DNA of 64,000 bases from Dallia pectoralis (taxonomy: Eukaryota > Chordata > Actinopteri > Esociformes > Umbridae): the NCBI GenBank assembly GCA_029465975.1, contig CM055755.1:4465909-4529908 (forward strand). Reading direction: 5' to 3'. A model generated the notes under the pieces. That model worked only from the letters and a program-made list of their open reading frames with translations. It had not been told where the DNA came from and ran no database searches. Below are positions 20,997 through 34,411 of this stretch, in pieces. The first letter of the stretch is position 1; the number at the start of each line of letters is the position of its first letter. The position numbers and the translations under genes were made by a program.

Positions 20997-23900
20997 TCAA
21001 ATGCGTGAGGAGGCCAGTTCGTAGAAGAGCACGTAGGCGTCACTGCTGCGGACTTGGCTGGAGGACATTGGTGTTACTCTGTGGAGAGACAGCAGGGTAG
21101 TACACACCAGTCAACAGTATTACTAAAACCAGCAGGGTAGTACACACCAGTCAGCAGTATTACTAAAACCAGCAGGGTAGTACACACCAGTCAGCAGTAT
21201 TACTAAAACCAGCAGGGTAGTACACACCAGTCAGCAGTATTACTAAAACCAGCAGGGTAGTACACACCAGTCAGCAGTATTACTAAAACCAGCAGGGTAG
21301 TACACACCAGTCAGCAGTATTACTAAAACCAGCAGGGTAGTACACACCAGTCAGCAGTATTACTAAAACCAGCAGGGTAGTACACACCAGTCAGCAGTAT
21401 TACTAAAACCAGCAGGGTAGTACACACCAGTCAGCAGTATTACTAAAACCAGCAGGGTAGTACACACCAGTCAGCAGTATTACTAAAACCAGCAGGGTAG
21501 TACACACCAGTCAGCAGTATTACTAAAACCAGCAGGGTAGTACACACCAGTCAAAACCAGCAGTATTACTAAAAAACCAGCAGGGTAGTACACACCAGTC
21601 AAAACCAGCAGTATTACTAAAACCAGCAGGGTAGTACACACCAGTCAGCAGTATTACTAAAACCAGCAGGGTAGTACACACCAGTCAGCAGTATTACTAA
21701 AACCAGCAGGGTAGTACACACCAGTCAGCAGTATTACTAAAACCAGCAGGGTAGTACACACCAGTCAGCAGTATTACTAAAACCAGCAGGGTAGTACACA
21801 CCAGTCAGCAGTATTACTAAAACAGTATTACAAAAAAAAAGTGTGAGATATAGAGAGTGGGAGAAAGAAGGATAAATGGAGAGAGATAGAAAGATAGAGA
21901 GTGTGTGGGAGAGGGGGATACAGGGAGAGAGAGAGAGGGAGGGAGAGAGAAAGGACTTTTCCAAGACAGTAAGTGGGAGAGAGGTGAGAGAGCGACTATA
22001 AGAGTGGGAGGCAGAGAGTAGGAAGCTGCCTCAGTTGACAGAACTACAGGGTGGTACTCATAGTGGGATATGGTAGGTGGTCAGCTAGGAGGATGGACGA
22101 AGACACACACACACACATGCAGACACATACATGCAGACACACACACGCATGTAGACACACACACACACGCGCGCAGACGCACACACACGCAGACGCACAC
22201 ACACGCAGGCACACACACACGCAGGCACACACACACGCAGGCACACACACACGCAGGCACACACACACGCAGGCACACACACACGCAGGCACACACACAC
22301 GCAGGCACACACACACGCAGGCACACACACACGCAGGCACACACACACGCAGGCACACACACGCAGGCATATTCCGACACAGCTTTGGGAAATGGAGTGT
22401 TTTCTTGTAAAATATATACTTTATATGTAAATATATATAGGTTGAGATGTTGCTTTTAATAAAACACGCCGTTCTGTAAAGTGGGGTACTACAGAGTGAA
22501 ATCGGTGGTGTGTGCCTGAGCAGGACGCCGAGCTAAACGGATGCTTGAACATTCTGACCGAGACCACCTCCCGTGTTCAATAGCTTCCAGCTGATCAGAC
22601 TCATATGAGCAGAGCCTTCTGGGTAGTGTAGTGCAGGAAGAGACAGACCCACCTGGAGTCGTTGAAGGTGTACCATTCACCGGAGGCGGGGCTGCGACAG
22701 TACGCCGTGTAGTGGCCCCCCATGGTGGTGCCTGAGTGGTTGGACACCGCATACAGGTCATATACCGCGTTTACTGTCGAGAGGAGGAGGAGAGAGGAGG
22801 GAGGAGAGAGAGGAGGGAGAAGAGTAAAGAGAGGAGGGAGAGAGAGGAGGGAGAAGAGAGAAGACGAGGAGAGAGGGAGAAAGAGACGAGGGGGAGAGAG
22901 GGCAGATATCAGTACAATACCATTTTCCTGACTCGACAGACAGCTCTACTGAACTGAGGGAGTCCGTACTCACTGCTGTTTTCTGAGGCAAACTCCCTTA
23001 GGTCCAGTTTCTCCAGGGGGAAGTTGACAAATGTGGACAGTTTGCTGGTTCTGCGCGCTTCAGAGAAACGTTTCAGATCTGGGTGGGTTGGATGAAGGCA
23101 AACGGACACCTGAGTGTGTGTGTCATTGTTTGTTTCTGCGCTGGTCCCGGGGCGGGAATTGAACCCGGAACCCTGCGCCCGCTCTATCAGTTAAACCAAA
23201 GGATACGAAGCACCAGGATCCTGGGGAACCTCTGTACGGTGAACTTCTTGGTGCATCGTCTCCTGGCTTTACAGCGGTAGCACGTTGGCTTCTCATCTCC
23301 TTCCAGGACGTCCTCCTTGGTGAAAAGCCTCATGCAGTCCATCAGGCTGACTTCTCCGTAGCCCTTCTTGACAAACAGAAGGTGTTAGCGGACAGAATAT
23401 GCCAGTGAGAGAGGTGACTGCGTGTGTGTGTGTGTGTGTGTGTGTGAGATACTGACCTTGGCGATGGGCAGGGACAGGTCCCAGAATGGGTCGAAGACAG
23501 TGGAGCAGTAGCCACATGTACTGCATGTTAACGAGCTCTTCAGCTGACCCACAAACAGGTCTATAGAGGACAGAGGCGGGACATTAAATACACACACACA
23601 CACACCCACAAACAGGTCTATAGAGGACAGAGGCGGGACATTAAATACACACACACACACACCCACAAACAGGTCTATAGAGGACAGAGGCGGGAAATTA
23701 AATACACACACACACCCACAAACAGGTCTATAGAGGACAGAGGCGGAACATTAAATACACACACCCATATACACACACACACACACACACACTACTTACC
23801 CACTATTTTGCTGTCCTCTCTTTCCAGGTACTTTTTCCACATCTTTTCTCCTTTCTCTCGGTCACTGTGTGCAGGGGGGGAGGGGGGTAACAGGGAAGTA

Positions 23901-24032
23901 TTACGTCATGGTTACCACTCCCTCCATGGTAACTACTTTATACTACCTTCCAAGTAGAAATTGCCTTGAGATCAAGAGAAAGGGCGATAGAGGTGGAAAG
24001 AGAGAGAGGCAGAGAAAGAGAGATAGGGGAGG

Positions 24033-24068
<36 letters not shown>

Positions 24069-24257
24069 AGGGAGAAAGAGAAAAGGAAATCGAGAGATGG
24101 ATAGAAAGATGGGAAGAAAGTGAGAGTGAGAACTCACGGCAGGTGGTCCAGGTCCTCCGTGTTTCCACGTGGGCGCACTGTCACCCTGTTGACCTCGTTG
24201 TGGAGCCCATCCAGAAGGAAGCGCAGAAACTCCTGGGCGTCCTGTTGGCTGCAGGCA

Positions 24258-24303
<46 letters not shown>

Positions 24304-25425
24304 GGGGCCACTGTCAACGCACCGCTAAAGTATTCTGCAGAAGCTAGACGTGTGTGTTGTGGGGGGGGGGGGCAACACCTACTTGTACCCCACAAATCGC
24401 GGGGCGTATCTCTGGATCTGAGTTTTGAACTCCGAGGGGCCTACCGCCTCGCTGCTCGCCGACGTCCACATGGTCTGGAGGAGCTTGGCGAATTCTAGCG
24501 TGTGGGAACAAGCAGAGGACACAGGGTCCTGGGTCAGACAACACAGACGAGGAGACACGGGGGACTGCGGGGACGGGGGTTGTCGGCCTCAGATCTCTCA
24601 CCCTCCATGAGCGCTCCAGTGTTGCTACGGCTGTTGTTGCTAAGGTCGCGTCGGTAGGAGTTGTGTAGACAGTAGTCCCGGAGGTCGGCTGTGTTGCTGA
24701 GACACTGCAGAATGGAGTTCATGAAGCACTGCAGGGGACACGCAGAGGTGAGGGGTCAGAGGTGAAGGGTCAACACACAGGAAGTCACAGGTTCAATAAA
24801 GGAAACACACCCTGGCTTTTCACCAATGTGAGTTTTTTTAGTCAACGTGGATATCAATAAATGTAGCAATTGTGGACAGATTTTCCTTTGCTAGCACAAA
24901 AAACTGTATTGTAAATCATAGGAAGAAAAGAAAGTACAGATAAGTCAGTCCCACAGTGAGAGTTCATAAAGTCAGACACCCAGACAGAGTACAGATAAGT
25001 CAGTCCCGCAGACAGAGTTTCAAAGCAGTCGTACTAGGAACGTGTACACAGTGAAAGTAGACAGTTTATTTTGGGATCAAACGGCCTCCCTGTTGCCTGG
25101 CAAATGCCAGCCCACCCCTCGACTGTTTTTAAAGCCATGAGATGCATAGCATAGAATCTCACCTAATGGAAATAGCCTTAGCTAAAGGAATGCGCTAGTG
25201 AAATCAAAGCACCACCTTTAAGCTGATGTTTGTGGATAGAGGATTCAGGTAGATGAGGTTCTGTACATGAATAACGCCCCACGTATACGTGTAAACATAA
25301 ATGTGTGTACATAATAGTGACGTGCAGGTAGAGTGGGACAGGTCAGGAAGTCAGGCCAGGTCATAGCTGCTCACCGTATTCCCCAGGTTCCGTAGACCCA
25401 CCAGGCCCTGGGAGTTCTTGGAGTT
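20997..25425 (-). CDS. usp2: usp2 shared catalytic exons (USP domain)
   Basis: Ten exons, 1038 nt, coding the whole USP fold. The catalytic Cys box is LGNT|CFMNSILQCLSN: Cys264 of the long form is the very first codon of exon 24728-24602. The QQDAQEFLRFLLDGLH box is in exon 24248-24138. Zinc-binding CxxC pairs are TCSTCGYC (23560-23457) and TCYRCKARR (23366-23207). The catalytic His box is GGHYTAYC (His about 545) and the third residue lies in TFNDSR (Asn562/Asp563), both on 22773-22653 and the junction to the last exon. The final exon ends SSSQVRSSDAYVLFYELASSRI. All key residues are present, so an active enzyme is expected. Confidence 0.95.
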
Positions 25426-28400
25426 CTGGGTGGGGAAACAGAGAAAAGCATTCAATACAAAATAACGTGAGCGAATGGTATCTTCACATGTGTCTATACG
25501 GTATAGGAGGCCTACTGGTTAGGGAATAGGGCTTGGGTCTGGAAGGTCCCTGGTTCTAATCCCCCCACCATCAAAGTGAAAAAACCTTAGTCGTTCTGTC
25601 CTTGAGCAAGACAGTTAACCCTAAAATGCTCCCCGGGCGCCGTTGACGTAGAAGTCAAATCAGGTAACTGATTAGGGCTGCCCACTGCACCTCAGGCATG
25701 TCAGAAACATGTGTCTATATGGTATAAAGGCATGTCAGAAACATGTGTCTATATGGTATAAAGGCATGTCAGAAACATGTGTCTATATGGTATAAAGGCA
25801 TGTCAGAAACATGTGTCTATATGGTATAAAGGCATGTCAGAAACATGTGTCTATATGGTATAAAGGCATGTCAGAAACATGTGTCCATATGGTATAAAGG
25901 CATGTCAGAAACATGTGTCTAAATGGCATAAAGGCATGTAATAAACATGTTATAAGACATACTCTAATGTAAAGACATCATACTCTTATGCAAAAACATC
26001 ATACTGTTATGTAAAGACATCATACTGTTATGTAAAGACATCATACTGTTATGTAAAGACATCATACTCTTATGTAAAGACATCATACTCTTATGTAAAG
26101 ACATCATACTCTTACATCATACTCTTATGTAAAGATATTCCCTTTACAGGTTAGCCATTTAACAAAAGCTCATAGGCAGTGTAACATATAAGAGCAACTA
26201 CTATTGACAGATTCACTTTATTTACCTAGTCAGCATGGGGACTTGAGAAGGCTAAATGTTGGTTACTGGTCCATTGCACTAAACAACACTATCTGCTATT
26301 AGAAAAAGTTAAGCCAAACTATCTGATTTTGTTTACCAGTTTGTACAATTGTTAAGTTCAGATCTTCAGACAAGGAATGTGCTCTACAGGCTTAGAGTGG
26401 ATTTGATTTAGGTTGGATCACAGTTCACAAAGGCACTAGAGAAAAAAGGGCTTTGTAGTTTTATTATACGAGTTCAGTCGTTGCATAATTTAGTAGTACA
26501 GGAAATAATTAATAGAGCACAAATCTGACTGCGGTAAAAAAACAGCCCATTAGGTTTTGTACGGCACAGCGTTATCCTGCTGCCTTTGTAGAAACACTAC
26601 AATCCATTATTGAGAACTTTAACATGTGAACATAAAGCCCAATTACAATGGAACCATTCACATATTAGACATTTTGACCAGAAGAACAGAAGAACATCAG
26701 GTTTGGACCCATACAAGACAAAAAACTCTAATAAAAACTCTAAAACTCTAATAGTATACAATTTATGTCCTCCAAATTAATTTACGAATTATGACAAGAC
26801 TTTTAAGATAATTATTTTGCCCAAATGGTTTAGCAGGTGGCCTGGCATAAATGAAACCCGACACAATGGAGGGTTTCTGTGTTGATGCGGAGTGCAGCGC
26901 TGCCGGGGCCCCGGCAACGAAATGTGATCCAAATCCCACTGGAACTCAATATAACACTGAGGTGATTCTGACTGAGGCTCTACAGTAACCCTCACCGGGC
27001 TGCTCTGTTCTGGGACAACTCATACACCCCCCGGCCCCCCCCAAATCATCACGGGAGCGACCAGCCACACACACACACACACACACGCACGCACGCACAC
27101 GCACACACACACGCTCCTGTTATCTGGGAGTTCAAACAGGACAGTTGGTTGTGTCGCCAGCGTATGTAATCATGAGAACAGACATTTGGTTTACTATTAC
27201 ACAAATATCCCAATGCCATCTGTCAGACCTTCCCAGAAGACCAGAAAAAACCCTCCAACAGCTTAATTAACTAGAGATTATCCAAATCCTTCCTTCTCTA
27301 AATTCCAACACAAAATAAAGCCAATTATTAGCCCGTGCCCACGTGACCAACAGCCACCCTGTTGTGGCTTTATTGGGCTACAGCCAGGTGGTGGTTTGAT
27401 GCCTACAGTCAAGACACTTCCTGTTTGTGCACCAAACCGGATCACCCAGCAGGGATATTAAAAGAAACGTATCAGAACCAGAAATACAGGAGAAACTACA
27501 CAATGACTTGTCTAAACCAATGAATACTTCTAGATGTTTTGACCGACACACATCATTCGACCCTTCCAGAAGAGCTTTCCAGAAGCAGCCGGACCAGCCC
27601 CACAATACTATCACCAGAGCTTAAAATAGCCCCACTCCTTTAATACTAGCTGCTGCGCTCTCATTGGCCGGTCGGATTGCCTGGTGGGCGTTACCGTTGT
27701 CCAACCGGTGTTGACAGTCACTGCAGCAGACACCTTCTATACCAGAAGTAGCAATTTTAGCAGGACAACATGACACGACGAACACGCATGATCTCAAGAC
27801 ATCGGGCAAGGCCTTTTACTCTGATAGGCTGACTGACTGACCAACCAACCAGGCCCCTTTTGACCCAACCACTCTGATTGGCGGTCTGGCCAACCAGGGT
27901 TTTTTGGACTGGCAGTCGCCGACAGGGTATCCGGAGCAGAGCGACTACAGTCACCTTTCGTAGAATGTCTTATTCATTAACTTTAAACATTGACTGTGTG
28001 ATATAGCCCAGGGAGTTCGGCACAAGCAAAGGCAACTCAGCAGGATCTCTGTTCTGTTAATATCTCTGTTCTGTTAATGTGATCTCTGCATGATCCCTTC
28101 AGCAGGATCTCTGTTCTGTTAATATCTCTGTTCTGTTAATGTGATCTCTGCATGATCCCTTCAGCAGGATCTCTGTTCTGTTAATATCTCTGTTCTGTTA
28201 ATGTGATCTCTGCATGATCCCTTCAGCAGGATCTCTGTTCTGTTAATATCTCTGTTCTGTTAATGTGATCTCTGCATGATCCCTTCAGCAGGATCTCTGT
28301 TCTGTTAATATCTCTGTTCTGTTAATGTGATCTCTGCATGATCCCTTCAGCAGGATCTCTGTTCTGTTAATATCTCAATGTAGCCAGGAGCTCCAGGCGA

Positions 28401-29675
28401 CCACTGCCAGTAGTGGGTTGTCAGAAAGCTGGTGGAAAATTGGGAGGAAGCCACAAGTTCGGATGACTCATGGTTGCAGTGTAAAAACCATTGTGAGTCG
28501 GGTGTGTGTGTGTGTGTGTGTTATCCTGTCAGGAAGTTTACAGCACCCTCTCCCCCATGTGACAACCAAACGATCAGCGTAAAAATAGATCTTCGGCGCA
28601 CAGAACTTCATCAGCGATGACACCTTGTTCAATGTGTAAACAAGCTTGTTCAAAGTGTAAATGACGGTTCTTCTTAAAATTTTGTTCCCGCAACAGAGGA
28701 AGGAAGACTGGGCCAGGGCAACATCACTGTTGATGATATTCTTTACTTATTCCAATCATGACACTAGTAGCCTTGTCAGACCAGCAAAGACACAGAGCAA
28801 ACTTCCATCTAGTCACCAGAATAGGAGACAACGTGCTGAGTAGTTCTATAGAGTAGCCCTTCCATTGCTCAAAATTGTGCTATCAAATGGGTAGTCGCAA
28901 CCTAATTTTTATTTTTTTCCCATGTGAAGCACTTTGAGTTGCCTGTGCCTGTGCGTATGAAAATGTGCTATACAAACAAACTGGACTTGACCCTGTCTCA
29001 GCAATTTCAACCGTGAATACGCTCGGGGGAGCTGAAGATCGGGACACGCCAGCGAGATGGGCTGCTTGTTACAACACTGCGCGTTAAGCAGAAAATAGAT
29101 TGAGCAAAAAAAGCATCTCTCAATGCTAGCCCCTCATCTCAGTATCATTTGTGCCGTCTTGCCAAGTCATATGTCCTCCATCACACCAAACACATCCCGG
29201 AACATGCTAGAAGCCACAGCGTTGGCCAGATGGGGAACAGGGTGTCGCCCGCTGGGCCGAATAAAGAAAGGTGAAGAAATCCTGGTTTTATAACTGCTCC
29301 CCCTGGGAAACACGAAAAAACTAGCCCCAGCTAACCCCCAGAGTGCTCTAACAAGCTCACGTCTCCAATCCATCGCATTACTCCAATCCACACCGACCCA
29401 GAATATTATGTGTTCAATTTGATGCGTTCATTAGGTTCTCAAACAGCACTGTCACATTAAAGGGCTGGTCTACATGCTGATGTATTTTGCTGTGCGAGTT
29501 GAGGGTTCCGTTCGAAAGCACCAGCGCACCGAGACGAACGTTAACCCTGACACTAATTGTCGGCTTGTCAACATTTTCTGTTTCGCAAAAACGAGCACCG
29601 CAGAAAATACACAAGAGTGCAGATTCGTTTTTGCTCCTGCATTGATTTTTGTTCTCAAGAAATGCCTACATAGGA

Positions 29676-29709
<34 letters not shown>

Positions 29710-32700
29710 AAAAGCCCTTCAGTATACAGACCTGTGAGGTTTTACACAGTATGGGTCCATAGTCAGTAGCTTTACAGGGGAAACTGACACGGCAAAGTCC
29801 GGTCACGTGCCTGAGATTCTTTTTTAACCATTCTCACTGTAAACTGCAGCAACCCAATCAATCCAATTCAATTGATTTAATTGAACCTGTGGTTTGGGGG
29901 ATCAAGCCAACAGTAGATTTAAGTGACAACAGAGTGAGTCGGTCATGTGTTCTGTGGCTCCAGGGCAGGCCCTGACACTTAGATAATCTCCTGCTCAAAC
30001 AGGTTGTATCCTGAATGGCCAGACTAGGCCTGCCTCACCAACTGGCTCCGTGGAATGTGCTAGAATCATTAGCTGGCAGGCACCAGGCTGGTGTTGTGAT
30101 GTGAGGAACAGGGGAGGTGGACCAGCAACAGGGGAGGTGGACCAGGAACAGGGGAGGTGGACCAGGAACAGGGGAGAATGTCTGTCAACTACAGTATAAT
30201 AACTTGAGTTTGGCTTGCCGAACCACAAACAATCATTAGCTGGCAGGCACCAGGCTGGTGTTGGGATGTGTGAAGCCTGCCGAAGAACAGCGTGTTCGGA
30301 CTTCTCTGCCTCGCAGCCAGAGACTATTCGTAAACAACTCCCTCACTAGATGCAGCACCGGGCAGGACCCAGACTCTACCTACCTGTCCCACTCACAAGG
30401 TTCTGCACCGGCCCGGCGGGCAGGACCCAACACTGGCTGTCTGTTCTACTGCCAGGATCCATACAGAAAGAGCGGTGACACAAGGGTCGAGGAGTTCTGG
30501 GGAGGTGGACCAAGAATAGGGGAGGTGGACCAGGAACAGGGGAGGTGGACCAGGAACAGGGGAGGTGGACCAGGACCAGGGGAAGAGGACCAGGAACAGG
30601 GGAAGAGGACCAGGAACAGGGGAAGAGGACCAGGAACAGGGGAGGTGGACCAGGAACAGGGGAGGTGGACCAGGAACAGGGGAGGTGGACCAGGAACAGG
30701 GGAGGTGGACCAGCAACAGGGGAGGTGGACCAGGAACAGGGAGGTGGACCAGGAACAGGGGAGGTGGACCAGGAACAGGGGAGGTGGACCAGGAACAGGG
30801 GAGGTGGACCAGCAACAGGGGAGGTGGACCAGGAACAGGGGAGGTGGACCAGGACCAGGGGAAGAGGACCAGGAACAGGGGAGGTGGACCAGGAACAGGG
30901 GAGGTGGACCAGCAACAGGGGAGGTGGACCAGCAACAGGGGAGGTGGACCAGCAACAGGGGAGGTGGACCAGGAACAGGGGAGGTGGACCAGCAACAGGG
31001 GAGGTGGACCAGGAACAGGGGAGGTGGACCAGCAACAGGGGAGGTGGACCAGCAACAGGGGAGGTGGACCAGGAACAGGGGAGAATGTCTGTCAACTACA
31101 GTATAATATCTTGAGTTTGGCTTGCCGAACCACAAACATTGAAGCGGTACAACAACCGGTAACAAAATGATGTAACAGAATGACATCACAGGTCGCTGAT
31201 GTGTACTAAAGAAGAAGGAATCAATATGGATAAGAGACGTACTTATTGTGATGAACCCTGCTACCTTTCACAGGACTGACAGAAACAGTTCAACAGGATG
31301 GAAATTCTTTTGGGGGGTATTAACATGAATATTTCCTCCATGCAGCTGAGCAGGTTCTTAGGCGATACAAATATTATTAGATTATGGCTTGATTCATGAA
31401 GCAACATGTGTAACAAGTCTGTTGGCTGCAGGCCTACATCCAGTAATAATATGGATAGTGCTCATCTCTGCCATGTTTCATCAACAAGGCAATGCCACAC
31501 TATGTATTGACACAACAGGAACAACCCAACCAGGGGAAATAGAACAACCAACCAAGATGTCGTCAAGTTCACTTTGAGTGACTGAGCAGACATCAACCTG
31601 CCAAACCAACCGATACATCTAGCATACCAGTGAGATCACCTAACACACAGCAACAACCTGGGAGCAAGTCGGTTTAACTGCCTCGTTTGGAGACAGAATG
31701 ACAGTTTGTTGTGATCTCCACGTTTTGGCTCAGGGATTTGATCCAGAAACCTTTTGGTTATGGGTCTGGCGGGCATTAAACAAAAGGCAGCTCTTCTGGC
31801 CTCTGGACAGTGGGAGCACTTTGTCATAGCACATGCGAGGTGAGAGCAGGTACACACTCATTCACAGGAGTCCGTCTGCAGTGGCGAATCAAGAAGCTTT
31901 TACTCATCACATTCCTGAAATAGCTACGCAGCCACCGCGCACACTGACTTGTCACGTGTCATGCACACGCACCCCGGCAAATTGAGTTCATTCATGGGAG
32001 GCATCGAGCGGAGGAAACTTCTGATGACGGTTGTTATAAAAGCGTCTAGTGGTACAGTTCATTAACTTAGGTGTCTCAGTTTGACATATAGGCACACTAT
32101 TGGTATGTTCTATATGATCTTTACATGTTCCAAACACAGACCCGACACATGTAACATAATTCAACATAGTATGGAGTGGGCTTATTTCTAGATGATATAA
32201 CTAGTGACCTCATTGACTTGGTGGCACACTGATCCTTCTCATAGATTTAACAGGGGCTTACGGTGACAGATATATCAACATCACAGCAGTGCAGATGGAC
32301 CTTCACTAGTCGTACTCTTCCAGGAAACGTCACATCGACATATTGCTTGCTATTGGCAAACGCCATCCATTGCCATTTGTAACTCATATGCGACTGTATT
32401 AACGGGGCTCATGCGTGGCCTGTCATCTTACCTTGACTTGATTGATCAGAAGCCCTACAAAGGTCGACACGAGCACCGACCCCGACATGGTCGACGTTTT
32501 TCGCCGCATCTCTTGCTTCAAGAACGGGAAAGCAGAGGCCGGTAATTCTTCGGATACGGTCACCGTGTACGACTGTCGCATGCTGGGCATGGCTGTCTGA
32601 TTGAGTCGGCTATCTAGTGTGCGCCTGATACGAAGATGCGGTCCTACTGGGGAGGTTTTGGGCAGCCTTCCCTACGCCACGAATCGATCACTATTTCGGG

Positions 32701-34380
32701 TTATTCGTTTTCTTTTCGCATTTGTCAAGAAAAAACGAGCCATTTATCCAGATTTACACGCGATACCTGCCAGACACCTGCCGAGGGAGGTTTCTTGCTA
32801 ACTGCATTATAAAACAGACAGAAATGTCATAATATGTTCTGCCAAATATTCCTGGTATCAAAGCCATTCGGAAAACAGCCACTATAACTGGAGCATTATT
32901 CGCTGACAGATGAGTACAGTGTTCACCGCCTCTCCATTTGGTTTCACAACACCGAAGACACGCCTATTATCGACTTTGTTCTGACGTCAGCGGGGGCGGT
33001 ACAACGTGGACCAATCCCAGTTCACAATAAAGAGATCTATATAAAAAAGCACAATTCAATGACTGACATTGTGTCCTTCCAAGGACACGTCTCCCGTTAT
33101 CCGCACATAACGCGTTAATTGTCCCCTATTGTTAAAGGGCAACTCGCTGTAAGACATTCATACGGTATAAATACATGAACTTCAACATGGCGCTGCTATA
33201 ACAGGGATTTGGGACAATATTCGATGGCGTTTTTATCATAAAGTCTGTATTCCCCCATCGCACATATAAGGGCACGCGTCTACAGAGGTCAACCACGTGC
33301 ACACGTTAAGGGGTTTCACATTTACACTCTTACAACTGTCGATTAAGATGAATGTCCCAACTGAACGAGGTTCAGGTCATCTGCCAAATGACAAATGTAA
33401 AAACGTGACAAGTACAAAGGGTTAGGTTTTATAACAGGGCAGATTGTTGGCTGCAGCACCCACAATGGGCTTGTGACAAGTTGCTTAATTATTGCCTATT
33501 TGCCGTTAATCAGTAAAATTATGTGCTGACCGCAGTTCACATTGTGTAATAAACATATAGCACTGTGCTAAACAGTGAGTGAGAGAGAGAGAGATGCTAG
33601 TTTGTTTACAGGCTTGTTTGTCTCTCAAGTGTTGCCCACCCTCTCTCCCTCTCTCTCTCAAAAACCCAGGATCCCTACACAGCCAATTTATCAAAGCAGT
33701 GATCTTGCTTGTTATATTTTGGCCCATAAGGAATGCATTCCCACACGCCAGTCACACACAGAGCCATGGTCTGCAAGAAAATGGACTGGTGAAAATAAGA
33801 CCTAATAAACCGTAAAATAAATGCAATCCTTAGATGCCGTTGCCTGATAGTTATGGTGCTATATAACACAGGTATAACATGACATCACTTTTTACTAACT
33901 ATTGATAAACTGTATTTTATAGTAAGGCATCTGAGGGGTTTGTGATGCATTGCCAATAATAAGACCCTGAAATTGACCAAATGAGAACGTTTTTAATAGT
34001 GTGACGAACCAAAATGAGTTGAACGCCACCGTTATTTATTCAGACTATTTTCTTTAGAAATATCTCTCTTCCATAATTGCAAAGTGCTTGAGATCCAGAT
34101 GATACTGAACTATTGACACGGTCTAACAAAAGCATTGCCTGGGATAGGCTAGCCACAAAAAGCTAACCACAATGGCCACTAAGCGCAGTGCGATGAGAAA
34201 GCACCTGTGGAGAAACAAGACAAGTGTGACTCAAGAGGAGAGGTGACAGGTTTAACTGTGCAGGAAGAATAAAGGGTTAGGATTGGAGGACAGGATGTGC
34301 CTAACATGGTGGTGTGATATAGCATGTGTCCACAACAAACAGCCAAGGAACATATTCCATCTTCCACCAGGCCGTGAACC

Positions 34381-34411
<31 letters not shown>

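Noticed and set aside
21089..21830. CRISPR-like regular array
   Set aside because: The 40-bp units are contiguous with no unique spacers, and the context is a vertebrate intron; it is a minisatellite.
22044..22459. Cysteine/valine-rich and histidine/threonine-rich frames
   Set aside because: Translations of CA/GT repeats.
23140..23206. A tRNA gene
   Set aside because: Only the B-box-like half and SINE-specific flank are present; the cloverleaf cannot be completed and the sequence fits a SINE remnant.
30258..31189. Long overlapping frames on both strands (proline/tryptophan-rich and glutamine/glycine-rich)
   Set aside because: Produced by the 20-bp minisatellite cycling through frames; both strands are open equally and there is no exon structure.
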